Shown here: piece after piece, positions 1-7,358 of the stretch
How positions within the stretch are numbered: position 1 is the stretch's first letter
Layout: every line of letters begins with the position of its first letter
IMG/VR virus record: IMGVR_UViG_3300047551_000051
Location: 1 to 27,400 of that record
Length of the DNA stretch: 27,400 nucleotides
Direction: 5' to 3' (one strand)
From: a virus
The notes under the pieces: generated by a model
What the model was told of the DNA's origin: nothing
Seen by the model: only the letters and a program-made list of their open reading frames with translations
Database searches by the model: none
Program-made: the position numbers and the translations under genes

Positions 1-20
1 ATATATAATAACTATATATA

Positions 21-37
21 AGACCCCGAAGGGGTCT
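21..37. terminator. Perfect 7-bp hairpin at left edge, possible terminator
   Basis: AGACCCC (21-27) pairs fully with GGGGTCT (31-37) around a 3-base loop. Both flanks are AT-rich, so the stem could act as an intrinsic terminator in either direction. On the plus strand it would end a gene lying left of the window. On the minus strand it would be a backstop for read-through past 479-514. It sits 25 bases before the start of the plus-strand nuclease-like gene, so a role in that leader is also possible. The stem is seen; the function is inferred. Confidence 0.5.
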
Positions 38-39
38 AT

Positions 40-52
40 TATAATATATAAT
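40..52 (+). promoter_or_regulatory. Candidate -10 boxes upstream of the nuclease-like gene
   Basis: Two perfect TATAAT hexamers (40-45 and 47-52) lie just upstream of the ATG at 63. No good -35 box sits 16-18 bases further up, because that position is occupied by the GC-rich hairpin at 21-37. The whole leader is AT-rich, so chance matches are likely. GGGA at 55-58 is the only weak ribosome-binding candidate. Confidence 0.2.
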
Positions 53-62
53 ATGGGATATA

Positions 63-446
63 ATGGGTAAACTATCTGACTTTGATTTAGACTTATCGGT
101 AGGACAGGCTGGTGAAAAACTAGTCGAAGGGTTACTGACTGGTAACAAAACAATAGAAGTCAAGACTGATTTAAAGTGGAAGAACACAAACAACATCTAT
201 ATAGAAACCGAGTGTTGGTCTCACAATAACCAGTCTTGGTATGCCTCAGGCTTATCTGCTACAAAGGCTGAGTACTGGGCGTTTGTACTTGAAGGTGTGG
301 TACTTATTGTACCAACCAAAGTACTACGCAAAGCAGTCGAGTTGTACGGGGAAGAGATAACCTGTGACATAGAACCCAACCCAAGCAAAGGATATCTTGT
401 ACAACCAGGATATGTGCTCTGGGTCACAAAAGAGTTATCTAAGTAG
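63..446 (+). CDS. PD-(D/E)XK nuclease-like protein
   Basis: 127 aa, and the only plus-strand gene in the window. The N-terminal half has the layout of a small PD-(D/E)XK fold: an acidic helix (GEKLVE, E18/E22), then IEVK with E32 and K34 as the ExK signature, then a beta strand IYIETE (46-50). The segment ASGLSATKAEYWAFVL (61-76) and a following VLIVPT strand resemble small phage proteins I remember being annotated as PD-(D/E)XK superfamily nucleases. The aspartate expected before ExK is not obvious, so activity is uncertain. A role in recombination or DNA processing is inference. It converges on the late array and probably belongs to a separate, earlier-expressed set. Confidence 0.55.
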   Translation: MGKLSDFDLDLSVGQAGEKLVEGLLTGNKTIEVKTDLKWKNTNNIYIETECWSHNNQSWYASGLSATKAEYWAFVLEGVVLIVPTKVLRKAVELYGEEITCDIEPNPSKGYLVQPGYVLWVTKELSK

Positions 447-478
447 CAAGGGGAAGGCTACCTAGAGAACACAAAAGA

Positions 479-514
479 CCCCCCTTCCAAAGGTAATCAC
501 CTAAGGTTGGGGGG
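479..514. terminator. Bidirectional intrinsic terminator between convergent genes
   Basis: CCCCCC (479-484) pairs with GGGGGG (509-514), and inside it AGGT (491-494) pairs with ACCT (499-502) around an AATC loop. The minus-strand exit continues as TCTTTTGTGTT, a good U-rich tail, and the plus-strand exit as TTTCGTGTCTC. It lies between the stop codons of the plus-strand gene (446) and the last minus-strand gene (561). It is therefore placed to end both transcripts, including the roughly 26-kb late transcript. Confidence 0.75.
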
Positions 515-560
515 TTTCGTGTCTCTAAGGGGCGTTTAAAGCCCGATTAGGGGTATATAA

Positions 561-749
561 TTAGTTGCTTCCGCGCCCGAATTCTGTGGCAGATGGGTCT
601 AGCCACTTAAGAACTGGTCCTGCAAGACCTGCTAATGCTGCTGCACCTAATTGTTTAGGGTCAGTAATTCCACTCAGATACAGTGCGACTACTGCCGCTG
701 CTGCTGCTCGGAACCAAGTTAGTACTACTTGCTTGAACTGTGGGTTCAT
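561..749 (-). CDS. Putative holin, one membrane segment
   Basis: 62 aa. One hydrophobic helix (about residues 7-27, alanine-rich, VVLTWFRAAAAAVVALYL) is followed by a short, mildly amphipathic tail (PKQLGAAALAGLAGPVLKWL) and a charged end. Size, single helix and position directly after the endolysin fit a small phage holin that permeabilises the membrane. A good ribosome-binding site (AAAGGAGC) lies just before the ATG at 749. It is the last gene of the array before the terminator. Assignment rests on topology and context only; no family motif is visible. Confidence 0.6.
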   Translation of the reverse strand: MNPQFKQVVLTWFRAAAAAVVALYLSGITDPKQLGAAALAGLAGPVLKWLDPSATEFGRGSN

Positions 750-760
750 TTATTGCTCCT

Positions 761-1273
761 TTATTTTGTCTTGCTATGCACCTTGCAACAGGTACAAATC
801 AGGGGTTTTGCTATTGGGTAAGCCTTCTTTGCTGGTACTGGTGTAATAGATGCAACCAGTGCCGACAAAGGATTAGGTTGATTCATCCACCAGAACCAAG
901 GGCTAGTGTCATTAGACTTATTAGCATTGATAGAAATATGAAGATGTTTAGTATGAGGGTTGCTGCCAGTATAAAGACGATTGCCAGACTTAGCCTTATC
1001 ACGGGACCATATTTTTTTATTGAAGATAAGATAGGAAACCCTTTCGTCTTCTTTTAATTTCTCAAATATCTCGGCACAGTCTATGCCATTCTTTGGGTCA
1101 TGGGTGAGGTCTACTGCTAGCCCAGTATTGTGGTCCGAAGTTGGACTCGCTTTGAGGTGAGCAGCAGATGGTAGAAGACCATCGCTTGCTTTCTTCCTCA
1201 TTGGCCTTAACGCCGTCGCTTGGCGCAGCACAGCAATTGCAGCAGGCGTGGCTTTCTTGACAACAGTTTTCAT
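761..1273 (-). CDS. Endolysin, M15-family zinc peptidase
   Basis: 170 aa. The zinc-peptidase signature of the M15 (D-Ala-D-Ala carboxypeptidase-like) group is clear: SDHNTGLAVDL gives H48 and D55, and HTKHLHISI gives H107, H110 and H112. The family cuts peptide stems of peptidoglycan. There is no signal peptide or membrane helix, so it needs a holin to reach the wall. The protein is essentially one catalytic domain, with a short C-terminal extension ending in a cysteine-rich ICTCC motif (159-163) of unknown use. The leader reads AAGGAAAAGG before ATG at 1273. It lies 3 bases after the methyltransferase and 11 bases before the holin, forming a lysis cassette. Confidence 0.85.
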   Translation of the reverse strand: MKTVVKKATPAAIAVLRQATALRPMRKKASDGLLPSAAHLKASPTSDHNTGLAVDLTHDPKNGIDCAEIFEKLKEDERVSYLIFNKKIWSRDKAKSGNRLYTGSNPHTKHLHISINANKSNDTSPWFWWMNQPNPLSALVASITPVPAKKAYPIAKPLICTCCKVHSKTK

Positions 1274-1276
1274 TCT

Positions 1277-1861
1277 TTACCTTTTCCTTATCCATACTTG
1301 CCATCCCTTACGGATTATATCAATATCATCTTTATGTTTGTTTAGCCAAACATCTATTGCTGGCTTAGGATTTTTATCTGTACCATCAGGATGGTCCCAC
1401 TCATAGTCATCAAATGCCATGATACCCCCTGGCTTTAATAAATCCCAGGATAAATCAGCATCTAATGTTACTGATTCAGGTAGGTGGTCACCATCAATAT
1501 AGATAAAATCAAACTTAACTTCTCTGTGGTTCTTTAACCAGTCACCACTAAATGCTTTATGTGCTTGAACCTTCTTGCCATATGGGGCAGTCTGTTCCTT
1601 GTAGGCTTCCTGTATATCATCCCAGTCATAGATTGATTCATGCTGTAGGTTACCGCACCAAGGGTCTATGTCTACTAGCAATGATGATGGGTCAGTAAGT
1701 ATATTCTTTAGTAGCCAAGCAGATGCATTGCCAGTAAAGACACCTATCTGTAGGAACTTAAGATTCTTCTTACCCTTAAACTCTGCTAGTCCTGATTCAA
1801 AGTCAGCAACGGTAGCATTGTCGTAGAACCATTTAGGAAATTTGTCCGCTTTTGTCCCCAT
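1277..1861 (-). CDS. Class I SAM-dependent methyltransferase
   Basis: 194 aa. Rossmann-type landmarks are in order: motif I LQIGVFTGN (37-45), an acidic strand end VDIDPW (63-68), DFIYIDGDH (118-126), LLKPGG (141-146) and FDDYEW (150-155). The DGDH and DDY pattern is typical of the Methyltransf_24-like group, which methylates small molecules or sugars; no DNA-methylase DPPY/NPPY motif is present. The substrate cannot be read from sequence. It sits between a membrane/coiled-coil protein and the endolysin, downstream of two glycosyltransferases, so modification of virion glycans is a reasonable inference. AGGAAG lies upstream of the ATG. Confidence 0.8.
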   Translation of the reverse strand: MGTKADKFPKWFYDNATVADFESGLAEFKGKKNLKFLQIGVFTGNASAWLLKNILTDPSSLLVDIDPWCGNLQHESIYDWDDIQEAYKEQTAPYGKKVQAHKAFSGDWLKNHREVKFDFIYIDGDHLPESVTLDADLSWDLLKPGGIMAFDDYEWDHPDGTDKNPKPAIDVWLNKHKDDIDIIRKGWQVWIRKR

Positions 1862-1866
1862 TGTCT

Positions 1867-2073
1867 TTATCTTCCTATTAGTTGCTTAACAAGGTCGGTA
1901 AGTAATTCTACCTTCTCATCCAATTGATTGACCTTATCTTTTAAACTTGACCCTCCATTGGGTTTAAGTTCGTTAAGATAATGTTTAACCATCCATCTAA
2001 TAGATGTTGCTAGTGCTCCTATTAAAGTGGTTACGGCTACGGCTAGCCCAGCCCAATCAGTTGGTGTCATCAT
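1867..2073 (-). CDS. Small membrane protein with C-terminal coiled coil, possible second holin
   Basis: 68 aa. One hydrophobic segment (about residues 8-28, WAGLAVAVTTLIGALATSIRW) is followed by a basic linker and a heptad-like helix (LKDKVNQLDEKVELLTDLVKQL, about 44-66). Two ATGs lie side by side at 2073 and 2070, both behind AGGGAATC. This topology is common among phage holin-like or holin-regulator proteins. It could be the holin itself, with the 62-aa protein as partner, or a virion/tail membrane anchor. It starts 6 bases after the stop of the 734-aa tail gene. Confidence 0.55.
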   Translation of the reverse strand: MMTPTDWAGLAVAVTTLIGALATSIRWMVKHYLNELKPNGGSSLKDKVNQLDEKVELLTDLVKQLIGR

Positions 2074-2079
2074 GATTCC

Positions 2080-4284
2080 CTATACGGTTCTAATGGTTAT
2101 CTCAAGGATACCACCAAAGCCGCTGAAGCCTCTGTCTGGTGGTGTTCCACGAGTAAACGATACTTGTTCAATTACAATCTGGCGAGATTCACCAGTCGTG
2201 AAGTCTTGTAGCGTAACTACGTCTCCACTCTTTTCTATATTTTCAAGTGCTTGAATTCTAGCAAATGCTCTTCCTTCGTATCCAACTTGAACATTGTATC
2301 TATCTGTTTCGACATCAAAGCAATACAGTGGGAACTGCATAATTTGCTGACGAGGCGTAGCGATAGTAGCCTTAGCCTGGTATCCTTTAAATGTAGGACC
2401 CAAAGATGTAGTTGTAGCATCTCGTCCAAAGATGAACTTGTATGCCACATATTCTTGCGCTGTCTCAGGTTGAGATGTCGTTACCTCAACTGCTGGGACT
2501 GAGGAACTGTAGGTAATAATATCATATTCAGTATTGTTTCTATCTATGACATCTAGGGTAAGGCTGCCATAGGTAAAGTCTCCACGACCAAGTAGACGCT
2601 TAAAGTTCTTTGGCTCTAGTGTTCCATATCGTATAAACCCAGTAGTTAGATATCCAGTAGGGCGAAGTGTAGATTCAGATTCTATATTGATAGAACCCAC
2701 CTTGTTAACTAATGCCAGGCTAGATGATACTGCTGTAGATGTTACGTTAGAAGCAGTCTTAGCATAGGTAAATGTAGTTGTAGTAGGTACGGTAGCAACT
2801 GTATATTTACCATTAAAGGTAGCGTCAACACCCTCTACCCATACTTCATCGCCTACGGCAAGGCCATGTGCTGCGGATGTAGTAAGTGTAGCCACATTGC
2901 TAGTCAATGCTTTGTTAGTAATTGTACCAGCATTAACTGCTGTGGTGCAGAACACAAGTCTATTTAAATCGCCAGCAAAGGCACATGATGTAGTTCTATA
3001 TCCAGTTATATCGTCAACATACAAATCATTTGCGTATGCAAACCGTAATGTTTCTATTTCATTTCCTAGGTCAATACGGATAACACCAGGATTTCCAGCG
3101 ACGCCAGTAGCGCACCAGACGAATTTGTCTCGTGCGGCAAAGTCATAACACGGCTGAGTAGTCTCTACAATTAGTGGACCATAGTTGATGGAGCCGTCAG
3201 TATCTGAGACAACTGCCGCACGGATTCCCTTATTTGTCCCAATCATCATATATCCAAGATAGTAATATATCTTGTGGATGATTTCTCCCACAGGCATCTC
3301 GGCTGATATGACAGCAGATGTAAGTGTAGGCATCGTGCCAGATGTACTTAAAGTAAACTTAAAAATAAATGATTGAATACCACTATAGGCAGCAACATAG
3401 ATGGATGAACCAGATGATGATATTGAAGAAAAGACTATATCAGAATCGCCATGTGTATATAAGGCTGCAGGTAAAGACGACGCAGTTACTGGGAATTCAT
3501 AAATCTTATTATTGATAGCCATGACAATGCGGTCTTTAACGTATTCCATTGTACCTTTAGATACTACAATAGAACTGTCTTTGAATAATAGGGTTGCCGA
3601 GGTAGATGAATCACCAGTCAAGGGCTTCTTGTATACAGCAGTCTTATCAACACCTGAATCAAGGATGCGTGTTACCCAATAAGCATTAACGCCATCATCG
3701 CAGATAGCGAACACAGGGTAGTCAGTACCTGCTGCGTTATCTATAAAGTGAGTATCTGTTCCGTCTACTGCAATCTTGTCAACATCATATTCATCATGTA
3801 ACAGTACACCATTAGTTCCACCCCATTGGATAGAACGTAGTTGCTGGAATGGGCGCTTAGTAGATTCGATGTCGCCAGTTGTATAATGGGCAGATGATGT
3901 AGACTTAAGCATTGTTACTTGCCCTTTAGTCCAAACATCTACGCCTTTACTATCAGTAAACCTGTGTGCTACTGTTTCACCAGCAGATGGGTCATAGAAC
4001 TTGATGCCTGCTCCGCCATGAAAGGAGGACTGAGAACGAATCCACCAACCAGTAAGTGATTGCTCACCTGGTTCTGAACCATTATCAAACTGGTCTTTAC
4101 GGAACGGCGCAGTCTGTCGACGATAAGGTCGAGCATCTGATATAGCATAGAAAAATGGTAGGCCACCAACAGCAACATCATATGCCTCTGCAGTATTCTG
4201 CCATGTAGCAGAAGACGATACAATACCTAAGTCAACCGCAATCGCTCTACTAGAACGACCTTCGGTAATATCACGACCAGCCAC
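2080..4284 (-). CDS. Large tail protein, beta-propeller-like (nozzle or receptor-binding candidate)
   Basis: 734 aa, starting with GTG at 4284 behind AAGGAG. The N-terminus has WWIRSQSSFHGGAGIKFYDP (about 81-100), which resembles minor tail proteins I remember from actinobacteriophages. The middle (about 160-460) shows repeated short strand patterns such as SIYVAAYSG, GYMMIGTNKGI and KFVWCATGV, each followed by a small hydrophobic strand, like blades of a beta-propeller. Around 480-540 is an inserted HGLAVGDEVWVEGV...FNGKYTV beta module seen in many phage tail proteins. In a short-tailed phage a propeller protein of this size would suit the tail nozzle; in a long-tailed phage, a minor tail protein. 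Its ribosome-binding site overlaps the stop of glycosyltransferase 1. Confidence 0.6.
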   Translation of the reverse strand: MAGRDITEGRSSRAIAVDLGIVSSSATWQNTAEAYDVAVGGLPFFYAISDARPYRRQTAPFRKDQFDNGSEPGEQSLTGWWIRSQSSFHGGAGIKFYDPSAGETVAHRFTDSKGVDVWTKGQVTMLKSTSSAHYTTGDIESTKRPFQQLRSIQWGGTNGVLLHDEYDVDKIAVDGTDTHFIDNAAGTDYPVFAICDDGVNAYWVTRILDSGVDKTAVYKKPLTGDSSTSATLLFKDSSIVVSKGTMEYVKDRIVMAINNKIYEFPVTASSLPAALYTHGDSDIVFSSISSSGSSIYVAAYSGIQSFIFKFTLSTSGTMPTLTSAVISAEMPVGEIIHKIYYYLGYMMIGTNKGIRAAVVSDTDGSINYGPLIVETTQPCYDFAARDKFVWCATGVAGNPGVIRIDLGNEIETLRFAYANDLYVDDITGYRTTSCAFAGDLNRLVFCTTAVNAGTITNKALTSNVATLTTSAAHGLAVGDEVWVEGVDATFNGKYTVATVPTTTTFTYAKTASNVTSTAVSSSLALVNKVGSINIESESTLRPTGYLTTGFIRYGTLEPKNFKRLLGRGDFTYGSLTLDVIDRNNTEYDIITYSSSVPAVEVTTSQPETAQEYVAYKFIFGRDATTTSLGPTFKGYQAKATIATPRQQIMQFPLYCFDVETDRYNVQVGYEGRAFARIQALENIEKSGDVVTLQDFTTGESRQIVIEQVSFTRGTPPDRGFSGFGGILEITIRTV

Positions 4285-4292
4285 GTTACTCC

Positions 4293-4997
4293 TTAATTAC
4301 TCGATTGGTTCTTTGAGTTCCAATATAAAGCGTATAAATCCATATCCCATACAGTTGTCTTCATGTGCTTTGCAATAGCACCTGTATGTGCATACAGTGG
4401 TATTTCTGCTGCAGAACATTTGCGGAAGAACGATATATCTTCGCCGATGAATTCATCACCAACACTATTATCTTCGGCAAACATAAAGTGTTTGTCTCCA
4501 TACATAGCACGGAGTTTTTCTACTACGCTCTTATGTATAAGTACTAATCCCATACCTGCACAGTCAATTTTAATTATAGAATCTTTAGGTAGTGGGTGAT
4601 GATACTTGACTGTGTGTTTATCTACGTTGTCAAATATCACTGGCATTGGTATAGGCAAAGACCCATCTGAATCTTTGGCGATAAAGTAAATGCCAGAGAC
4701 CATAGGTTTATCTTTAGAGTCCGCTGTATCGTATAGTTTGTTCCAGATATCTGCAGTTAGTACTACATCTGAATCAACCCATAATAACCAGTCTGTTTTG
4801 ATATTGTCATACCAAGTGTCTAGCAAAGTCTGTCGTTGTCTAGCAATTTGGTTACCTTTGACCCTGATACTATTGTTTATCATCTTACCAGTAGCAATAC
4901 CAAATAGCATTGCGGACATTAAACCTTCAGTAAATGCTCCGTCAGTTGTACCGTTATCACACCAACCTATAGATACTGTTTCATTTTTCTTAATCAT
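4293..4997 (-). CDS. Glycosyltransferase 1 (GT-A fold, family-2-like)
   Basis: 234 aa. The GT-A core is visible: an N-terminal strand (VSIGWCDNG), a conserved GNQIARQRQTLLDTWYD block (48-63), LLWVDSDVV with D75-S76-D77 as the nucleotide-sugar/metal DxD motif, IPMP (116-119), AGMG (147-150), FIGED (183-187) as the probable acceptor/catalytic acidic loop, and HTGAIAKHMK with H204 and H211. No signal peptide or membrane helix, so it acts in the infected cytoplasm. It is clearly a paralogue of the protein at 10317-11057, with the same blocks in the same order. Placement among tail genes suggests sugar transfer to a virion protein, but the acceptor is unknown. The leader reads AAGGGGACTAT before ATG. 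Confidence 0.75.
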   Translation of the reverse strand: MIKKNETVSIGWCDNGTTDGAFTEGLMSAMLFGIATGKMINNSIRVKGNQIARQRQTLLDTWYDNIKTDWLLWVDSDVVLTADIWNKLYDTADSKDKPMVSGIYFIAKDSDGSLPIPMPVIFDNVDKHTVKYHHPLPKDSIIKIDCAGMGLVLIHKSVVEKLRAMYGDKHFMFAEDNSVGDEFIGEDISFFRKCSAAEIPLYAHTGAIAKHMKTTVWDMDLYALYWNSKNQSSN

Positions 4998-5021
4998 ATA
5001 GTCCCCTTATGTTTAATTGAA

Positions 5022-5044
5022 TGAGCAGTTTAAACACGTGCTCA
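5022..5044 (-). other. Intergenic hairpin between the MAHY protein and glycosyltransferase 1
   Basis: TGAGCA (5022-5027) pairs with TGCTCA (5039-5044) around an 11-base loop that contains the palindrome GTTTAAAC. It lies in a 56-base gap, one of the few gaps in a densely packed array, and ends 24 bases before the start of glycosyltransferase 1. It could be a weak terminator, an RNA processing site or a damping structure. It is followed on the minus strand by only a weak U-rich stretch (TTCAATT). Confidence 0.35.
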
Positions 5045-5053
5045 GGTGTTTTG

Positions 5054-5446
5054 TTAAGCAGAAGGTATTGCTATTTTAATCCATTCTTTATTTGGTTCAC
5101 TCCAAGCCAATCTAAAACCTTCTTCATCATCAGGTCTAGGAATTGGTGCAACCCATTTGAACATAGAATAATCCATTTTCCAAGAAGGAAATGGGCTAGG
5201 TCCAATAAAAGCATCAAATGTTTCATCATAGAAATAACCTATTCCAGCATAGTTTCCACGAAATGGAGTTCCGCCGTTAAGGTGTTGATTAAATCTAGTG
5301 TTATATGAAGTTCTAAGACATCTCATATTATGAAAATCTCCATACCATTGTTCAGGAGTTTTTCCTTCAATAAGTTCATTTTCATCAACACCTGTGATTA
5401 CTTGAACAACTATATTGTTTTCATTTAATAGTGCATAGTGTGCCAT
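5054..5446 (-). CDS. Conserved phage protein of the MAHY type, tail-associated
   Basis: 130 aa from the ATG at 5446. A TTG nine bases further up is possible but less likely, because ATG 5446 forms a TAATG overlap with the stop of the adhesin gene. The N-terminus (MAHYALLNENNIVVQVI) and the block TSYNTR...FRGNYAGIGYFYDE...FDAFIGPSPFPSW match a small protein I remember as very common in aquatic phages, often beside tail-fibre genes. Its function is unknown to me. It ends with short tryptophan/proline-rich strands. Translational coupling to the adhesin suggests a fibre partner, cap or chaperone; this is inference. Confidence 0.6.
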   Translation of the reverse strand: MAHYALLNENNIVVQVITGVDENELIEGKTPEQWYGDFHNMRCLRTSYNTRFNQHLNGGTPFRGNYAGIGYFYDETFDAFIGPSPFPSWKMDYSMFKWVAPIPRPDDEEGFRLAWSEPNKEWIKIAIPSA

Positions 5447-7029
5447 TATGACCAACTCACATTTCCGCTACCAGCAGTAAATACTTTATATGAATATGAA
5501 CCATCAGTTCCTGTTGCATTGGCGGTAAGTCCAGCACCAACAGTAATAGTTCCAGCATTAGTAAGCCAACGCAAAATAACTACACCGCTTCCACCTGCCC
5601 CTGCGGTTCCACCGCCAGCACCAATATCACGACCAGCAGCACCACCACCGCCACCTGTATTGCCCGACCCAGCATCACCTGTGGCTGTGCCAGAGTTTCC
5701 GCCACCACCAGTTCCGCCTTGTCCACCAGCACTATCAGAGCAACCACCACCGCCACCACCACGGGTTACAGAAGTTCCCGTGATAGATGATGCAACGCCA
5801 GCACCGCCATTTCCACCGTTGGTTGCAGATGCACCACCTACTGCACCAGCGCCACCACCACCTGAACCACCTGACTGTGGTGAAGCCACCGAACCACCAG
5901 CATATCCTTGATTTGCAGTTCCAGTTCCAGCAGTTGGACTGTTAGCACTTGGTGTACCAGCACCGCCACCTGAACCGCCATTGCGACCACTTTGAGGGGT
6001 TGTTCCGCCAGCAGATGCCCCACCACCACCACCACCCGTAGATGTGATAGTAGAAAATACAGAGTCAGTACCGCTATTACCCCTGCCTTGACTAGCACTA
6101 CCACCACCACCAACTTGTACGGTGTAGTTTGTGTTATAACTAAGGCTCAAAGCAGTTTCTAGTGTTCCGCCACCACCAGTAGCAGTTACTGATGAACGGT
6201 ATCCGCCAGCACCACCACCGCCACCACCGCCAGCATTTGAGTCCTCGCCACCGCCAGCACCACCACCAGCAATAACTAAATAATCAACTGTAACAGTTTG
6301 TGGAATTGTTACTGAGTTTGTTGCTGTTGAGTCTGCACAAGTTCCATTAGCATTGGTTGCTTTAACTTTAAATGTATAACTTGAACCTAGTGTTAAGCCA
6401 CTAAATGAGTGAGATGTAGAACTTGTACTTGCAGCAGTTTGTGAAGTCTGTGCTGTTGTTCCATTAAGAAATGGAGTAATGGTTATAGAAGTAAGGTCTT
6501 TACCACCATTATTTCCGTTAGTCCAAGTAACTGTTACATTTTTCCCATCTACCGTTGCTGTACCAATAGTTCTTACTTCGGGTAATGTTGTTGGAGTTAC
6601 CGCAGCAGCGTTTGCTGTATTAACAGTAGTTCCAAAATTATTTTGAGCAGTACCGTAAACAGTATAAGCAGTTCCAGGAGTTAGACCAGTAAGAGTTACT
6701 GTTGATGATGAACTTGATGCACTAAATCCACCAGCAGTTGTGTAAGCATTGTATTGATTAGGAGTTCCACCGCCAGAACCAGCAGTAAAAACAACAGATA
6801 GTTTTCCAGCAGTTGATGTATAAGCATCACCTGTTGAAGCATCCGTTGGTGTTACTATACTTGGAGTTGCTGGTGGTGCAGAAACTGCAACCCAAAAACT
6901 TCCGTTCCAAATTTCAAGAATTTCTAGTTGCCCATTGTAATAGGTATCACCAATTACTGGGTTGGTTGGGCGACCAGCAGTATTACCAGATGGAATACCA
7001 CCTTTAGAAGGATATTGTTGAAATGGCAT
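5446..7029 (-). CDS. Tail adhesin: two fibronectin-III-like domains plus a polyglycine domain
   Basis: 527 aa. Residues 1-50 hold a short fibre module with YYNGQLEILEIWNGSFWVAV. Residues about 53-149 and 152-243 are two fibronectin type III-like domains, recognisable by LTGLTPGTAYTVYGTAQNNFG and FSGLTLGSSYTFKVKATNANG. From VDYLVIAGGGAGGG (248-261) to about residue 478 the protein is glycine-rich with serine, ending in SGVVILRWL and a final beta segment. Such domains resemble the polyglycine-II adhesins at the tips of some phage fibres. It is therefore a good candidate for the receptor-binding protein. It is joined by one-base TAATG overlaps to the genes on both sides. Confidence 0.75.
   Translation of the reverse strand: MPFQQYPSKGGIPSGNTAGRPTNPVIGDTYYNGQLEILEIWNGSFWVAVSAPPATPSIVTPTDASTGDAYTSTAGKLSVVFTAGSGGGTPNQYNAYTTAGGFSASSSSSTVTLTGLTPGTAYTVYGTAQNNFGTTVNTANAAAVTPTTLPEVRTIGTATVDGKNVTVTWTNGNNGGKDLTSITITPFLNGTTAQTSQTAASTSSTSHSFSGLTLGSSYTFKVKATNANGTCADSTATNSVTIPQTVTVDYLVIAGGGAGGGEDSNAGGGGGGGAGGYRSSVTATGGGGTLETALSLSYNTNYTVQVGGGGSASQGRGNSGTDSVFSTITSTGGGGGGASAGGTTPQSGRNGGSGGGAGTPSANSPTAGTGTANQGYAGGSVASPQSGGSGGGGAGAVGGASATNGGNGGAGVASSITGTSVTRGGGGGGCSDSAGGQGGTGGGGNSGTATGDAGSGNTGGGGGAAGRDIGAGGGTAGAGGSGVVILRWLTNAGTITVGAGLTANATGTDGSYSYKVFTAGSGNVSWS
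5596..6270 (-). repeat. Polyglycine-coding low-complexity DNA
   Basis: On the plus strand this stretch is dense in CCACCACCACC and related units, which encode runs of glycine in the adhesin. Units are irregular in length and separated by TATCC, GCA and TTGC breaks. Long glycine tracts can change length by slippage, which would alter the adhesin tip without breaking the frame, since units are multiples of three. Confidence 0.7.
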
Positions 7030-7343
7030 TAAGAAATCTCCACTCCGCTAATATGAATAGTTACATTTGTTGTTGATGCAAAACCAGTAATTGTTTTAGG
7101 TGTTGCATTAGCAGGTATAACCTGTTTCATATCAAAACCAACTACAGAGTTTGCAGGGATTGAGATAGTTGGTACAATCACTACACCGTCAATAGCGACA
7201 GTTGCAGACGAAGCACTAGTAGCAGCATTAGCCAACACAATGTTGGTAACAACCGCAGTCGTAGTTGTATTCGGTGCAGTATAGAGAGTTGTACTAGAAG
7301 TTGCCGCTGCTGTTCTAGCAAGGGCTTTAGTTGTTGTAGCCAT
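7029..7343 (-). CDS. Small beta-sandwich-like structural protein
   Basis: 104 aa, rich in Thr, Ala, Val and Ser with very few charged residues. Alternating hydrophobic strands (TAVVTNIVLAN, ATVAIDGVVIVPTISI, GFDMKQVI, NVTIHISGVEI) and the LYTAPN...TTAVVTNIV opening resemble small beta proteins that accompany phage fibres or decorate virions. It lies between two fibre genes and shares a one-base TAATG overlap with the adhesin, so the two are probably translated together. I would call it a fibre accessory protein; no enzyme motif is present. Confidence 0.5.
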   Translation of the reverse strand: MATTTKALARTAAATSSTTLYTAPNTTTTAVVTNIVLANAATSASSATVAIDGVVIVPTISIPANSVVGFDMKQVIPANATPKTITGFASTTNVTIHISGVEIS

Positions 7344-7358
7344 TAGTTACTACCTTTC

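Noticed and set aside
4293-4997. DNA beta-glucosyltransferase for modified bases
   Set aside because: The GT-A DxD pattern and placement in the tail module do not fit the GT-B DNA glucosyltransferases of T4, and no base-modification genes are present.
5438-5911. Plus-strand proline-rich open frame of 157 residues
   Set aside because: It is the complement of the polyglycine tract (GGN read as CCN) in the adhesin gene.
5596-6270. CRISPR-like or minisatellite array
   Set aside because: Units are short irregular CCACCACC runs, with no constant repeat of 24-40 bp and no spacers; coding of polyglycine explains it.
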